From: DATJPD01 sp036394195
Lineage (GTDB): Bacteria; Pseudomonadota; Alphaproteobacteria; CACIAM-22H2
Direction of reading: 5' to 3'
Assembly: GCA_036394195.1 (NCBI GenBank)
Contig: DASWFO010000240.1
Coordinates: 1 to 38,359 of the forward strand
DNA length: 38,359 nt
Shown one piece after another: positions 8,570-15,889 of the stretch (its first letter is position 1; every line of letters begins with the position of its first letter). Both the position numbers and the translations under genes were made by a program. The notes below the pieces were generated by a model that saw only the letters and a list, made by a program, of their open reading frames with translations, was not told the DNA's origin and ran no database searches.

Positions 8570-9436
8570 CTACTGGCTTACATTGACCGCGATGGCACCG
8601 CGGTAGACCCGGACACCCGCGGTATGCGAGGTGCCGTGCACGAGGTTGCCGAGGAAGGGGCTGACATCGGCGTCCTGAACGATGCCGCCTTCGCGGGCGG
8701 GCGGCTCGGCCTGGACCAGGCTGCGCAGCGCCAGCGACAAGGCACCCATCTGGCCGGCAAGCACCGCCTTCTGCGCCTGAACCGCGTCGACTTCGATGGT
8801 GGCCGTCGAGCCGACCTTCGGCTTCTTGTCGATGTCCTGCATCTCCTGGTCGATCGCGAGCACGCGCACGTCGTGCAGCACCACGCTGTTGACCTGCTTC
8901 TGCGTCGGCCGCAGCCCGCTGAACGAGGCCTGCTCGTCGGCGCTGTACATGATCGGGTAGCGTTCGGCGAGCAGCACATCGACCCGGTCGCCCGGCACGA
9001 TGAAGCCGCCGTCGCCCGACACGGCGTCGATGTGAACGCTGACCGCGCGCATCCCCGGCGTCAGTGCGGCGGCGAGGAATCCCGCCTCGCCGGGCCGGAG
9101 CAGGCGCGGCGCGGTGATCGGCTCGCCGGCCCCGAAGCCGCGCAGCACGACGCGGCCGATCGTATCCTTCTGCGGATCGGCGCCCTTGTCGCGCATCAGG
9201 AAGTTCGGATCGAGACCCTCCTCGGGCCAGCGCTGCCAGCGCACGTCGTCCGACTTGACGATGGTGCCGGCCGGCAGGTTCCGCGCCGCGACAAGCACGT
9301 CGCCGGCGGCGATGCGCAGCGCCGGCACCGGCTGCGCCGCGACCTGGGTGCGGTTCATCAGCTTCGGCACCACGAAGAACACCACCGCCGACAGGGCGAG
9401 CGCGAAGACCACGATCATGATGCTGATGGGGCGCAT
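8570..9436 (-). CDS. cpaB: CpaB/RcpC pilus assembly protein with SAF domain
   Basis: Periplasmic protein of 288 residues anchored by an N-terminal membrane helix (about residues 5-26). It carries a SAF domain (about 45-110: VLVAARNLPAGTIVKSDDVRWQRWP) and the RcpC-specific core (GMRAVSVHIDAVSGDGGFIVPGDRVDVLL, then VVLHDVRVLAIDQ). It is thought to link the secretin to peptidoglycan or gate it. It is 11 bases downstream of cpaA and 7 bases upstream of cpaC. Length is ordinary. Confidence 0.94.
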   Translation of the reverse strand: MRPISIMIVVFALALSAVVFFVVPKLMNRTQVAAQPVPALRIAAGDVLVAARNLPAGTIVKSDDVRWQRWPEEGLDPNFLMRDKGADPQKDTIGRVVLRGFGAGEPITAPRLLRPGEAGFLAAALTPGMRAVSVHIDAVSGDGGFIVPGDRVDVLLAERYPIMYSADEQASFSGLRPTQKQVNSVVLHDVRVLAIDQEMQDIDKKPKVGSTATIEVDAVQAQKAVLAGQMGALSLALRSLVQAEPPAREGGIVQDADVSPFLGNLVHGTSHTAGVRVYRGAIAVNVSQ

Positions 9437-9447
9437 GGTCGTCTCCT

Positions 9448-9957
9448 TCAGTTCACGTCGGCGGGCGACAGCCCGGTGAGGCCGAGCTCAGACAGCAGGG
9501 CCAGGCCCGAGATCGCGATGGCGACGCCATAGGGCACGCCCTCACCGTCGCGGAGCAGCCGGCTGTACCACCGGCCGGTGCGAAGACGCGGCCATCTGGC
9601 CGCCACCCATCGGGCGGCGAGCAGGCCGAGGGCCAGGGCGGCACCCACCAGCGCCGTCAGCACGACGAACGCGGCGAGATGGCGCCAGCCCATCCACAGC
9701 GCGGTGGCGGCGAGCAGCTTGACGTCACCGCCGCCGCAGATGCCGGCCGCGAAGGCGAGCGACGCCAGGACAAAGACAAGAGCCGCCGCCGCAACATGGC
9801 CGCCGGCGGCGGCGAGGGGTAGCGACGGCGCGATCAGGACGAAGGCGCCGACGAGCAGCAGGCTCGCCGCGTTGGGAATCTCGTAGCGGACGAGGTCGCT
9901 CGCCCCGGCGGTGGCCAGAGCCGCTGCATAACAGCCGATTGCAACACTGCCCCACAT
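9448..9957 (-). CDS. cpaA: CpaA/TadV prepilin peptidase
   Basis: Small integral-membrane aspartic protease of 169 residues, of the short TadV/CpaA type without the N-methylation domain. The two catalytic aspartates are visible: Asp21 in ASDLVRYEIPN and Asp78 in the GGGD motif followed by VKLLAA. There are about five to six hydrophobic segments. It would cut the Flp prepilins after Gly22. It is the first gene after the two pilin genes, separated from them by an 87-base gap containing a strong stem-loop. Confidence 0.93.
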   Translation of the reverse strand: MWGSVAIGCYAAALATAGASDLVRYEIPNAASLLLVGAFVLIAPSLPLAAAGGHVAAAALVFVLASLAFAAGICGGGDVKLLAATALWMGWRHLAAFVVLTALVGAALALGLLAARWVAARWPRLRTGRWYSRLLRDGEGVPYGVAIAISGLALLSELGLTGLSPADVN

Positions 9958-9992
9958 GATGCCCCCAGATCGAAACTCAGTGACCGGATCAG

Positions 9993-10028
9993 GCGGAGCG
10001 CCGAGGATAGAAGCCCCCGGCGCTCCGC
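9993..10028 (-). terminator. Stem-loop between flp2 and cpaA (attenuator or RNA-processing hairpin)
   Basis: GCGGAGCGCCG at 9993-10003 and its exact complement CGGCGCTCCGC at 10018-10028 form an 11-bp GC-rich stem with a 14-base loop, directly after the flp2 stop codon on the transcribed strand. No U-run follows, so it is not a canonical intrinsic terminator. A partial terminator or 3' stabiliser would give more pilin than assembly protein; that role is inference. Confidence 0.6.
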
Positions 10029-10044
10029 TCTGATGGTGCGGACG

Positions 10045-10245
10045 TCAGTTGGTCGCCGGCGTCAGCGCGGTCGAAACCGCGCTGAACTTGCCCGCGATGT
10101 CGGTGCCCAGCGTCGTGACCGTCGTGATGATCGCAACCGCGATCGCGCCGGCGATCAGACCGTACTCGATCGCGGTGACGCCCGAGGTGTTGCGGCGCAG
10201 CCGATACACGAACTCGCTGACCGCGACATAGGTCGAGATAAACAT
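10045..10245 (-). CDS. flp: Flp-type pilin, second tandem copy
   Basis: Prepilin of 66 residues. The leader of 22 residues is cut after Gly22 in TSG|VTAIEY; Glu27 is the +5 glutamate required by Tad prepilins, followed by the hydrophobic GLIAGAIAVAII helix. The mature pilin is 44 residues. The start ATG at 10245 has GGAGG 5-6 bases upstream; a much longer open frame upstream in this phase only reads through the first pilin gene out of frame. It differs from the adjacent pilin at residues 2, 9, 13, 42, 55 and 58. It is the second gene of the pilus operon. Confidence 0.93.
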   Translation of the reverse strand: MFISTYVAVSEFVYRLRRNTSGVTAIEYGLIAGAIAVAIITTVTTLGTDIAGKFSAVSTALTPATN

Positions 10246-10277
10246 ATCGTCCTCCGTATCTGCTACGCCGTTACTGG

Positions 10278-10478
10278 TTAGTTCGTCGCGGGCGTCAGCG
10301 CGGTGGCGACCGCGTTGAATTTGCCCGCGATGTCGGTGCCGAGCGTCGTGACCGCGGTGATGATCGCGACGGCGATCGCGCCGGCGATCAGACCGTACTC
10401 GATCGCGGTGACGCCCGAGGTGTTGCGACGCAGGCGATAAAAGAACTCGCTGATCGCCACATAGGTAGAGATAACCAT
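10278..10478 (-). CDS. flp: Flp-type pilin, first tandem copy
   Basis: Prepilin of 66 residues with the same layout as its neighbour: 22-residue leader, cleavage TSG|VTAIEY, +5 Glu at residue 27, hydrophobic helix and the C-terminal TALTPATN. The ATG at 10478 is preceded by GGAGGGCAAG, a good ribosome-binding site that fixes the start; in-frame codons further upstream are not needed. The 32-base gap to the second pilin holds only that gene's ribosome-binding site. Tandem near-identical pilins suggest recent duplication, for dose or for minor/major pilin roles. Confidence 0.94.
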   Translation of the reverse strand: MVISTYVAISEFFYRLRRNTSGVTAIEYGLIAGAIAVAIITAVTTLGTDIAGKFNAVATALTPATN

Positions 10479-10499
10479 CTTGCCCTCCGTATGTTGGCC

Positions 10500-10512
10500 C
10501 CCACATTGTGGG
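10500..10512. promoter_or_regulatory. Perfect palindrome just upstream of the first pilin gene
   Basis: CCCACA-T-TGTGGG is an exact 13-base palindrome ending 22 bases before the pilin ATG. It could be a protein-binding site (its TGTGG/CCACA halves recall the Crp-type box at 10628) or a small hairpin in the 5' untranslated region. No assignment is certain. Confidence 0.35.
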
Positions 10513-10627
10513 ACCGGTTGAACTCCGCGGCCTTCGAAGATCTCCGGCCCCGGCTCCGACCAGGCGATGAGCGACAGACCCACAGCCCGACCTGACGCGG
10601 AGGCTACCGGAGTGAAAGCGCCCCGCA

Positions 10628-10643
10628 TGTGTGGTTTCTCACA
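10628..10643. promoter_or_regulatory. CRP-type palindrome between flp and the Crp-like gene
   Basis: TGTGT-GGTTTC-TCACA has the spacing of the Crp consensus TGTGA-N6-TCACA with one mismatched base. It lies between the divergent pilin operon and Crp-like gene, 49 bases 5' of the ATG at 10677. The same 16 bases recur at 27669-27684 within a copy of this gene's 5' region. Binding by the adjacent gene product (autoregulation, control of pili) is inference. Confidence 0.5.
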
Positions 10644-10676
10644 CCGTCTTTCGCTGTGTTCGGCGACACTCTATGT

Positions 10677-11438
10677 ATGAAAACTATGGGTCATGGGCCG
10701 CCGGCGGAGACACTGGATCGCGAGCGATCCGGCTCCGCGATGTCGCTGGTGAACATCGCGATGCTCCGGCGGCTCTCTGTCGACGAGCGGAAAATGCTCG
10801 AGACCAAATGCACCTTCCGCCGGCTCGCACCCGGCGAGGTCGTGGTCGACCGCTTCAGCGCTAACGTCGCCGTCTTCTTCATGATCTCGGGCGCGGCCCG
10901 GGTCGTCCACTATGTCGGCGACGGCGTCGGTGACGGCCAGGAAATCACGATCGCGATGGTGGCGGCCGGCGACACGCTCGGCGAGATCTCCGCGATCGAC
11001 GGGCTCGGCCGCTCGGCCACGGTGGTGGCCGAGGAGAATTGCGTCGTCGCGGAGCTGCCGCAGGTGGAGTTTCATGCCTTGATCGTGCGGCGCGGCGACG
11101 TGGCGCTTGAGCTGCTGCGCCGCTGGGCCGTGACCATCCGCCAGCTCTCGGACAAGGTCAGCTACCTGTCGACCGGCAGCCCCGACCAGCGCGTCTATGC
11201 CGAGCTGATCCGGCTCGCCCGCGTCGAGAAGCCGGGCGGCGAGCGCTGGTTGATCCGCGAGCTGCCCAGCCATCAGGATCTGGCCAAATGGGCGCAGACC
11301 AGCCGCGAGACCGTGGCCAGCGCCGTGGCCGAGCTGGTGCGCCGCGGCGTCGCCGAGCGTCGCACCAAGACGCTCTACATCAACGATTACGCAGCACTCC
11401 GGGACATGGTCTCCCGGTCATCCGCCAAGCCGGATTAG
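10677..11438 (+). CDS. Crp/Fnr-family transcription regulator beside the pilin genes
   Basis: Cyclic-nucleotide-type regulator of about 253 residues. The N-terminal cNMP-binding beta-roll includes GDTLGEISAIDGLGRSATV, which keeps the Glu and Arg-Ser positions that contact cyclic nucleotide in Crp; a winged helix-turn-helix follows (LPSHQDLAKWAQTSRETVASAVAELVRRGV). There is no FNR-type cysteine cluster. The start is uncertain: GTG 10629 overlaps the palindrome, ATG 10677 and ATG 10740 are the other candidates, and none has a clear ribosome-binding site. I chose 10677. The gene is divergent from flp, so it may set pilus expression. Confidence 0.85.
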   Translation: MKTMGHGPPAETLDRERSGSAMSLVNIAMLRRLSVDERKMLETKCTFRRLAPGEVVVDRFSANVAVFFMISGAARVVHYVGDGVGDGQEITIAMVAAGDTLGEISAIDGLGRSATVVAEENCVVAELPQVEFHALIVRRGDVALELLRRWAVTIRQLSDKVSYLSTGSPDQRVYAELIRLARVEKPGGERWLIRELPSHQDLAKWAQTSRETVASAVAELVRRGVAERRTKTLYINDYAALRDMVSRSSAKPD

Positions 11439-11489
11439 CCAAGTCGAGGCCGCGGCTGGACTCCCAAGCACAGCCGGCCCGGCTGCTCT

Positions 11490-11697
11490 TCTTTTTCGTC
11501 ATGCCCCGAAGGCGGGGCATCCATGGTTACGCGGCACCTTGCGCTGCGTCGCAGTGAAGCGCCGGCGGCGCTTAGACGACTTGGGGATGTCCCGGTCAGG
11601 CCCATGACGACTTTTGCTTGTGCTGCGCTGCGTCTGACTCGTTCAGATTGCGAAAATGTCTAAACCGGACAGCCGTGGGTCAAGCCGGGCCATGACG
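11490..11697. repeat. Intergenic repeat modules (REP-like) in the 360-base gap 11439-11798
   Basis: This gap has no gene. It holds a perfect inverted repeat ATGCCCCG-AAGG-CGGGGCAT at 11501-11520, preceded by a CTTTTTC run, then further degenerate modules of the type CCCGGTCAGGCCCATGACG and GGTCAAGCCGGGCCATGACG. Such GTCATGCCC/GGGCATGAC modules are common extragenic palindromes in Hyphomicrobiales. The first hairpin could also end the Crp-like transcript. This array marks the left edge of the catabolic island. Confidence 0.5.
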
Positions 11698-11729
11698 CGC
11701 TGTTGTAAAGCACCGCGCCGCCTGCTCAC

Positions 11730-11778
11730 TTGACGGCCATTCCTGAAATTGTCATACAGACGGAAATTGTCATACAAT
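11730..11778 (+). promoter_or_regulatory. Promoter with two tandem GntR-type operators
   Basis: ATTGTCATACAGA (11748-11760) and ATTGTCATACAAT (11766-11778) repeat at an 18-base period; the second is a palindrome (ATTGT-CAT-ACAAT). A sigma70-like promoter TTGACG (11730) with a 17-base spacer to CATACA (11753) would put one operator over the -10 and the other at the start point. The half-site ATTGTCA is shared with the palindromes at 14864 and 23747. Repression by the GntR protein at 15890 is inferred. Confidence 0.6.
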
Positions 11779-11798
11779 CTTTGGGGAGGAGTTCTCCG

Positions 11799-12566
11799 AT
11801 GGGCGCGTACGGGTGGAAGGCAACGATCGGTTTTCTCGGCCCGCCGCGGACGAACGAGACCGTCCTCCACGAGGCGTTCCGCATCGCCCCGGAGGGCGTG
11901 GCTTGGTGCTGGTCCGTCATGGGCCTGCCGGAATTCGGCCAGTATGAATTCGACGAGGCCCTCCGCTTGGCGACGGTGTGCGCCAAGGAGCTGGCCGACC
12001 GCAATGTCGACATCATTGTCGCGGCGGGCATCCCGCTGATCACCTCGAAGGGCCCCGGGTACCACGAGCGGCTGGAGCGGGAGCTGTCCGAGGCGATCGG
12101 TCACCGCAAGCCGGTGACCACCGACATCCGGTGTGTGATGAGCGCGCTGAGCGCGTTCGGCGCGAATGACATCGTGATCTCGTCGCTATATCAGGGCTAC
12201 ATCCAGGACAATGTGATCCGGTACTTCCAGCATTACGGCATTCGGACCTTAGCCGATGAGCGCCTCAGCTTCGCGCTCGCCGATTGCATGACCAAGCCGA
12301 CGATGGATACCGCCTACGATGCTGCGGTGCGGGCCGACGCCAAAGCCCCGGCAACCCAGGCCATGTTCCTCGGCTGTCCGCAATGGCCGGTGGTCGGAAA
12401 TCTGGATCGTCTCGAGCAGACGATCAAAAAGCCGGTGGTGGCCCATCTTCCCGCGATCATGTGGGGCGGATTGAGCCAGATCGGCGTGCGCGAGCCTCGC
12501 CCCGGCTTCGGGGCGCTTCTCAGGGATTGGCCCCAATGGGTCGAGCGGCCCGCCCGTGCGGCCTAG
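11799..12566 (+). CDS. Asp/Glu racemase superfamily protein, arylmalonate decarboxylase/maleate isomerase type
   Basis: Protein of 255 residues. ATG 11799 has GGGGAGGAG 7 bases upstream; the open frame further 5' crosses the operators and is not used. Maleate isomerases use two cysteines (about 76 and 194). Here the first position is Gly77 (IIVAAGIPLITSKG) while the second, Cys193, is kept (MFLGCPQWPVVG). That Gly/Cys pattern is the one known in bacterial arylmalonate decarboxylase (Gly74/Cys188), so a decarboxylation or racemisation with a single catalytic Cys is more likely than cis-trans isomerisation. First gene of an operon with a BKACE enzyme and a transporter, under the tandem operators. 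Substrate unknown. Confidence 0.75.
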   Translation: MGAYGWKATIGFLGPPRTNETVLHEAFRIAPEGVAWCWSVMGLPEFGQYEFDEALRLATVCAKELADRNVDIIVAAGIPLITSKGPGYHERLERELSEAIGHRKPVTTDIRCVMSALSAFGANDIVISSLYQGYIQDNVIRYFQHYGIRTLADERLSFALADCMTKPTMDTAYDAAVRADAKAPATQAMFLGCPQWPVVGNLDRLEQTIKKPVVAHLPAIMWGGLSQIGVREPRPGFGALLRDWPQWVERPARAA

Positions 12567-12569
12567 ACG

Positions 12570-13469
12570 ATGAACAAGCAGGTCATCATCACCTGTGCGG
12601 TGACCGGCGGCGATGACACGGCCGGGCGTTATCCGAACGTCCCGGTGTCGCCGAAACAGATCGCCGAGGCGGCCATCGAGGCGGAAAAAGCCGGTGCGGC
12701 GATCGTCCACATCCATGTGCGCGATCCGGCCACCGGCAAGCCCAGCATGGAGACGGCGCTCTATCGCGAGGTGGTCGAGCGGATCCGCGACAGCGGCAGC
12801 CCCGTCATCATCAATCTGACCACCGGTCCGGGCGCCCGCTTCATCCCCAGCGACGAGCGGGCCAACACCGCCATGGACGGCTCCAACCTGCGACCGCCGC
12901 AGGAGCGCGTGCGGCACATCACCGAGTTGCGGCCGGAGATCTGCAGCCTCGACATGGGCAGCCTGAATTTCGGCAAGGGCGCCCTGATCAATATCCCGAA
13001 ACATATCGAGGTCATCGCCGCCGCGATCCGCGCCGCCGGCGTGAAGCCCGAGCTCGAGGTCTTCGACAGCGGCCACATCGCGCTGTCCCTCGACATGATC
13101 CAGCGGGGGCTGATCGGGCCCAATCCGCTGTTTCAGATCGTGCTCGGCGTGCCCTGGGGCGCGCCGGCGACCACCGAAATCATGGCGGCGATGAAGAGCC
13201 TGCTGCCGAGCGGCGCGCAATGGGCGGCGTTTGGAATCTCGCGCTGGGAATTTCCCATGGTCGCCCAAGCCGTGCTCCTGGGCGGGCACGTCCGCGTCGG
13301 CATCGAAGACAACCTTTATCTCGAAAAGGGCGTGCTTGCGCCGAGCAATGCCGCATTGGTCGAGAAGGCGCGACGGATCGTCGAGCTTCTCGGCACCAGC
13401 GTGGCGACGCCTGACGAAGCGCGGAACATACTCGGTCTCAAGACTCCGATCGTTGCCGCGACCGCATAA
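12570..13469 (+). CDS. BKACE (DUF849) family enzyme, beta-keto acid cleavage type
   Basis: TIM-barrel zinc enzyme of 299 residues. Characterised BKACEs condense a beta-keto acid with acetyl-CoA to give acetoacetate and a CoA thioester (Kce cleaves 3-keto-5-aminohexanoate). Zinc ligands fit His47 and His49 in IVHIHVRD and Glu246 in GGHVRVGIEDN. The substrate-pocket region around residues 80-130 differs from Kce, so the substrate cannot be named. It starts 3 bases after the preceding gene and is surely co-transcribed. A second, more divergent BKACE is at 18584. Confidence 0.88.
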   Translation: MNKQVIITCAVTGGDDTAGRYPNVPVSPKQIAEAAIEAEKAGAAIVHIHVRDPATGKPSMETALYREVVERIRDSGSPVIINLTTGPGARFIPSDERANTAMDGSNLRPPQERVRHITELRPEICSLDMGSLNFGKGALINIPKHIEVIAAAIRAAGVKPELEVFDSGHIALSLDMIQRGLIGPNPLFQIVLGVPWGAPATTEIMAAMKSLLPSGAQWAAFGISRWEFPMVAQAVLLGGHVRVGIEDNLYLEKGVLAPSNAALVEKARRIVELLGTSVATPDEARNILGLKTPIVAATA

Positions 13470-13501
13470 GGCCGGCGCCAAGTCGCATCGGACGGGAGGA
13501 A

Positions 13502-14827
13502 ATGATGGTCGACTCTGCGGAAGGAGCCGCCGGCGATGCGCTGTTGCGCCCGGCGATCCGAACAGTTCCCACCAAGCGCTTCCAGCAGACCTTGAAGGTC
13601 GTCCGGGTCGCGAGCGGCAACTTTCTCGAGAACTACGACCTCACGATCTACGGCTACTATGCCGCGGCCATCGGGTTGGCGTACTTCCCGGCGAGCAGCC
13701 AATACGGGTCGGTCATGTTGGCCCTCGCGACGTTCGGCGCCGGCTATGTGTTGCGCCCGCTCGGCGCGCTGGTGCTGGGCGCCTATATCGATCGGCGCGG
13801 CCGCCGGCCCGGGCTTCTGCTGACGCTCTCGTTGATGGGGCTCGGCACGTTTCTGATCGCCGCCCTGCCACCCTACGCAGTGATCGGCTTGTTCGCGCCG
13901 ATGCTGGTCCTCGTCGGCCGGCTGTTGCAGGGCTTTTCAGCCGGCGGTGAGATCGGCGGGGTCGCGGTTTATCTCTCCGAAATCTCCACGCCGCGGAACC
14001 GGGGATTCTACGTCAGCTGGCAACCCGCCACGCAGCAGGTCGGAGTCATTTTCGCCGCCGTGCTCGGCTACAGCCTGAGCGTCGGCCTCGGCCAGCAGGC
14101 GATGACCGAATGGGGCTGGCGCATTCCGATCCTGATCGGGTGCGCGATTATTCCGCTGTTCCTGCTGCTCCGGCGGTCCTTGGAGGAGACCGAGGTCTTT
14201 GCCCGGCAGACCACTCATCCGCGGATGGGCGAGATCTACCGATCGATCCTGGCCAATTGGAAAATCATCGTCGCCGGGATGCTGTTGGTCGCCAATGCCT
14301 CGGTCACCTTCTACTTCATCACCGTATATACGCCGACGTTTGGGAAGACGGCGCTGCATCTCGATACCGACGATAACCTCCTGGTCACTCTCTTCGTCGG
14401 CATGTCCAATCTGCTGTGGCACCCGATTTCCGGGGCGCTCAGCGACCGCATTGGCCGTAAGCCGGTGATCATCACCGCAGCGCTCATGGCCATGGGCACG
14501 ACCTATCCCGGCTTGCTGTGGCTTGCCGAAGCGCCGTCGTTTGGACGACTCCTCGGCGTCGAGCTGTGGCTGTCCCTCATCTTTGGGTTCTACAACGGCG
14601 CCAACCAGGTGTTTCTCACCGAAATCATGCCGTCGCGTGTCCGCGTCACCGGCTTCTCGATCGCCAACGCTCTCGGGCCGACGGTCTTTGGTGGATTTAC
14701 GCCGGTCATCTGTACCTGGCTGATTCACGCGAGCGGCAATCCCGCAGCACCCGGCCTCTGGCTCTCATTCGCCGCACTGCTCGGCCTCGCGGGAGCATTC
14801 CTCGCCCGACCGGCGCCGGCAACCTAG
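13502..14827 (+). CDS. MFS transporter, metabolite:H+ symporter (MHS) family
   Basis: Polytopic transporter of 441 residues with about 12 membrane segments. The start region GNFLENYDLTIYGYYAAAIGLAYFP matches the MHS signature (GNFLE-[FQ]-[FY]-D) seen in citrate, tricarballylate and dicarboxylate symporters; the loop motif YIDRRGRRPGLL and LSDRIGRKPVI are the MFS A-type loops in each half; RLLQGFSAGGEIGG is the family motif in segment 5. Two consecutive ATGs (13502, 13505) follow GGGAGGA. As the third gene of the operon it is the likely importer of the pathway substrate, probably a carboxylate. Confidence 0.9.
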   Translation: MMVDSAEGAAGDALLRPAIRTVPTKRFQQTLKVVRVASGNFLENYDLTIYGYYAAAIGLAYFPASSQYGSVMLALATFGAGYVLRPLGALVLGAYIDRRGRRPGLLLTLSLMGLGTFLIAALPPYAVIGLFAPMLVLVGRLLQGFSAGGEIGGVAVYLSEISTPRNRGFYVSWQPATQQVGVIFAAVLGYSLSVGLGQQAMTEWGWRIPILIGCAIIPLFLLLRRSLEETEVFARQTTHPRMGEIYRSILANWKIIVAGMLLVANASVTFYFITVYTPTFGKTALHLDTDDNLLVTLFVGMSNLLWHPISGALSDRIGRKPVIITAALMAMGTTYPGLLWLAEAPSFGRLLGVELWLSLIFGFYNGANQVFLTEIMPSRVRVTGFSIANALGPTVFGGFTPVICTWLIHASGNPAAPGLWLSFAALLGLAGAFLARPAPAT

Positions 14828-14863
14828 TGGTCGCGGGGCCGGTCCGCGGTACCCGCGCGGAGT

Positions 14864-14909
14864 GATTGTCAGACAATCAATTGACACCAAGGCCGGGTTC
14901 TTCGATAGT
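14864..14909 (+). promoter_or_regulatory. GntR-type operator with adjoining sigma70-like promoter
   Basis: GATTGTC-A-GACAATC at 14864-14878 is a perfect 15-base palindrome. Two bases later a TTGACA -35 (14881-14886) is followed, after 17 bases, by GATAGT (14904-14909). The same palindrome and layout recur at 23747. It heads the operon 14947-21188, which contains the GntR gene, so autoregulation is likely. Confidence 0.72.
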
Positions 14910-14946
14910 CACTGAAACAGATCCGGCCCTATCCGAGGAGACGTCC

Positions 14947-15390
14947 ATGGCAGGCAAATTGCGGCATCTGGGCATCGCGAGCAAAGACCCGTGGAAGACG
15001 GCCGACTTCTACATCAAGGCCTTCGGGATGCGGAAAATCGGCGAGATCAATCCGAATCACGTGGGTGCTGCCGGCGTGTACCTGACCGATGGCGTGATCA
15101 ACATCACCATCATCAAGTTCAAGACCGACGAATATGCCGGTGAGGACTTCGGCAAGGACTACGAGGGACTGCACCACATCGGCTTCGAGGTCGAGAACCA
15201 CGAGCAGGCGCGCGCCGCGATCGAGGCCGCCGGGGGCAAATACATGTGGCCCGGCGGGCTGGATCACCAGAAGTACCGCGACGTCGACAACATCATCTTC
15301 GAAGTGACGGCCGAGGGGTTCGTCACCGAACCCGAGAAGATTTCCACGACGAACACGGGGGGCGGTCCGAAAGCGAAAGCAAACGCCTGA
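14947..15390 (+). CDS. VOC-family (glyoxalase/dioxygenase fold) protein
   Basis: Single vicinal-oxygen-chelate module pair of 147 residues: GKLRHLGIASKDPWKTADFY opens the fold with a His ligand, GLHHIGFEVENHEQARAAIEAAGG gives the second His, and a C-terminal YRDVDNIIFEVTAEG could give the Glu ligand. Such small proteins include lactoylglutathione lyase-, epimerase- and dioxygenase-like enzymes. The ATG at 14947 follows CGAGGAGACGTCC; the open frame upstream overlaps the promoter and is rejected. It is the first gene after the operator/promoter. Reaction not assignable. Confidence 0.8.
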   Translation: MAGKLRHLGIASKDPWKTADFYIKAFGMRKIGEINPNHVGAAGVYLTDGVINITIIKFKTDEYAGEDFGKDYEGLHHIGFEVENHEQARAAIEAAGGKYMWPGGLDHQKYRDVDNIIFEVTAEGFVTEPEKISTTNTGGGPKAKANA

Positions 15391-15433
15391 CCGGCATCTT
15401 GGAAGGCGGGCGAGCTGGTATGGGAGACGAGAA

Positions 15434-15877
15434 GTGACGGTCAAGGATATGGATTTGGCGACCGCCAACAAGATCATCGAGACGGCGATGAAGATCGCCC
15501 GCCGTGAGAAGCATCTGCCGCTGACCTTCTGCGTCGTTGATCGCGGCGGCCACATGGTGTCGGCGCAGCGCGAAGACAACAGCAGCACGTTCCGGTTCGA
15601 GATCGCCTTCGGCAAGGCCTGGACCTGCATCGCACTCGGCCACTCCACGCACTTCGTGGAGAAAACGATGACCAAGAACCGCCCGCACTTCGTCGACTCG
15701 CTCGCCGCGGCGTCGGGCGGCAAGTTCATTCCGGCTTTGGGTGGCGTGCTGATCCGCGACCGCGAAACCAACATGATCGTGGGAGCGGTCGGGGCCACCG
15801 GCGATTCCGGCGAGAACGACGAGAAGGTCGCCATCGAGGCCATCGAACACTGCGGGTTCAAGGCCGATCTGAGTTAG
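15434..15877 (+). CDS. GlcG/HbpS family heme-degrading-domain protein
   Basis: Protein of 147 residues of the DUF336 (GlcG/HbpS) family. It shows A-x-x-I-[IV]-x-x-A, LTFCVVDRGGHMVSAQRED and a Gly-rich GVLIRDRETNMIVGAVGATG-DS segment typical of the fold. Members occur inside many carboxylate and aromatic degradation operons, often with unknown role, while a few bind heme or cobalamin-like ligands. It begins at GTG 15434 with GGGAGACGAGAA upstream and ends 12 bases before the GntR gene. Confidence 0.85.
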   Translation: MTVKDMDLATANKIIETAMKIARREKHLPLTFCVVDRGGHMVSAQREDNSSTFRFEIAFGKAWTCIALGHSTHFVEKTMTKNRPHFVDSLAAASGGKFIPALGGVLIRDRETNMIVGAVGATGDSGENDEKVAIEAIEHCGFKADLS

Positions 15878-15889
15878 CGGGAGACGACA

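Noticed and set aside
10246..10506. Longer version of the second pilin gene starting upstream
   Set aside because: The extra residues are an out-of-frame reading of the first pilin gene; ATG 10245 has its own ribosome-binding site and gives a normal 66-residue prepilin.
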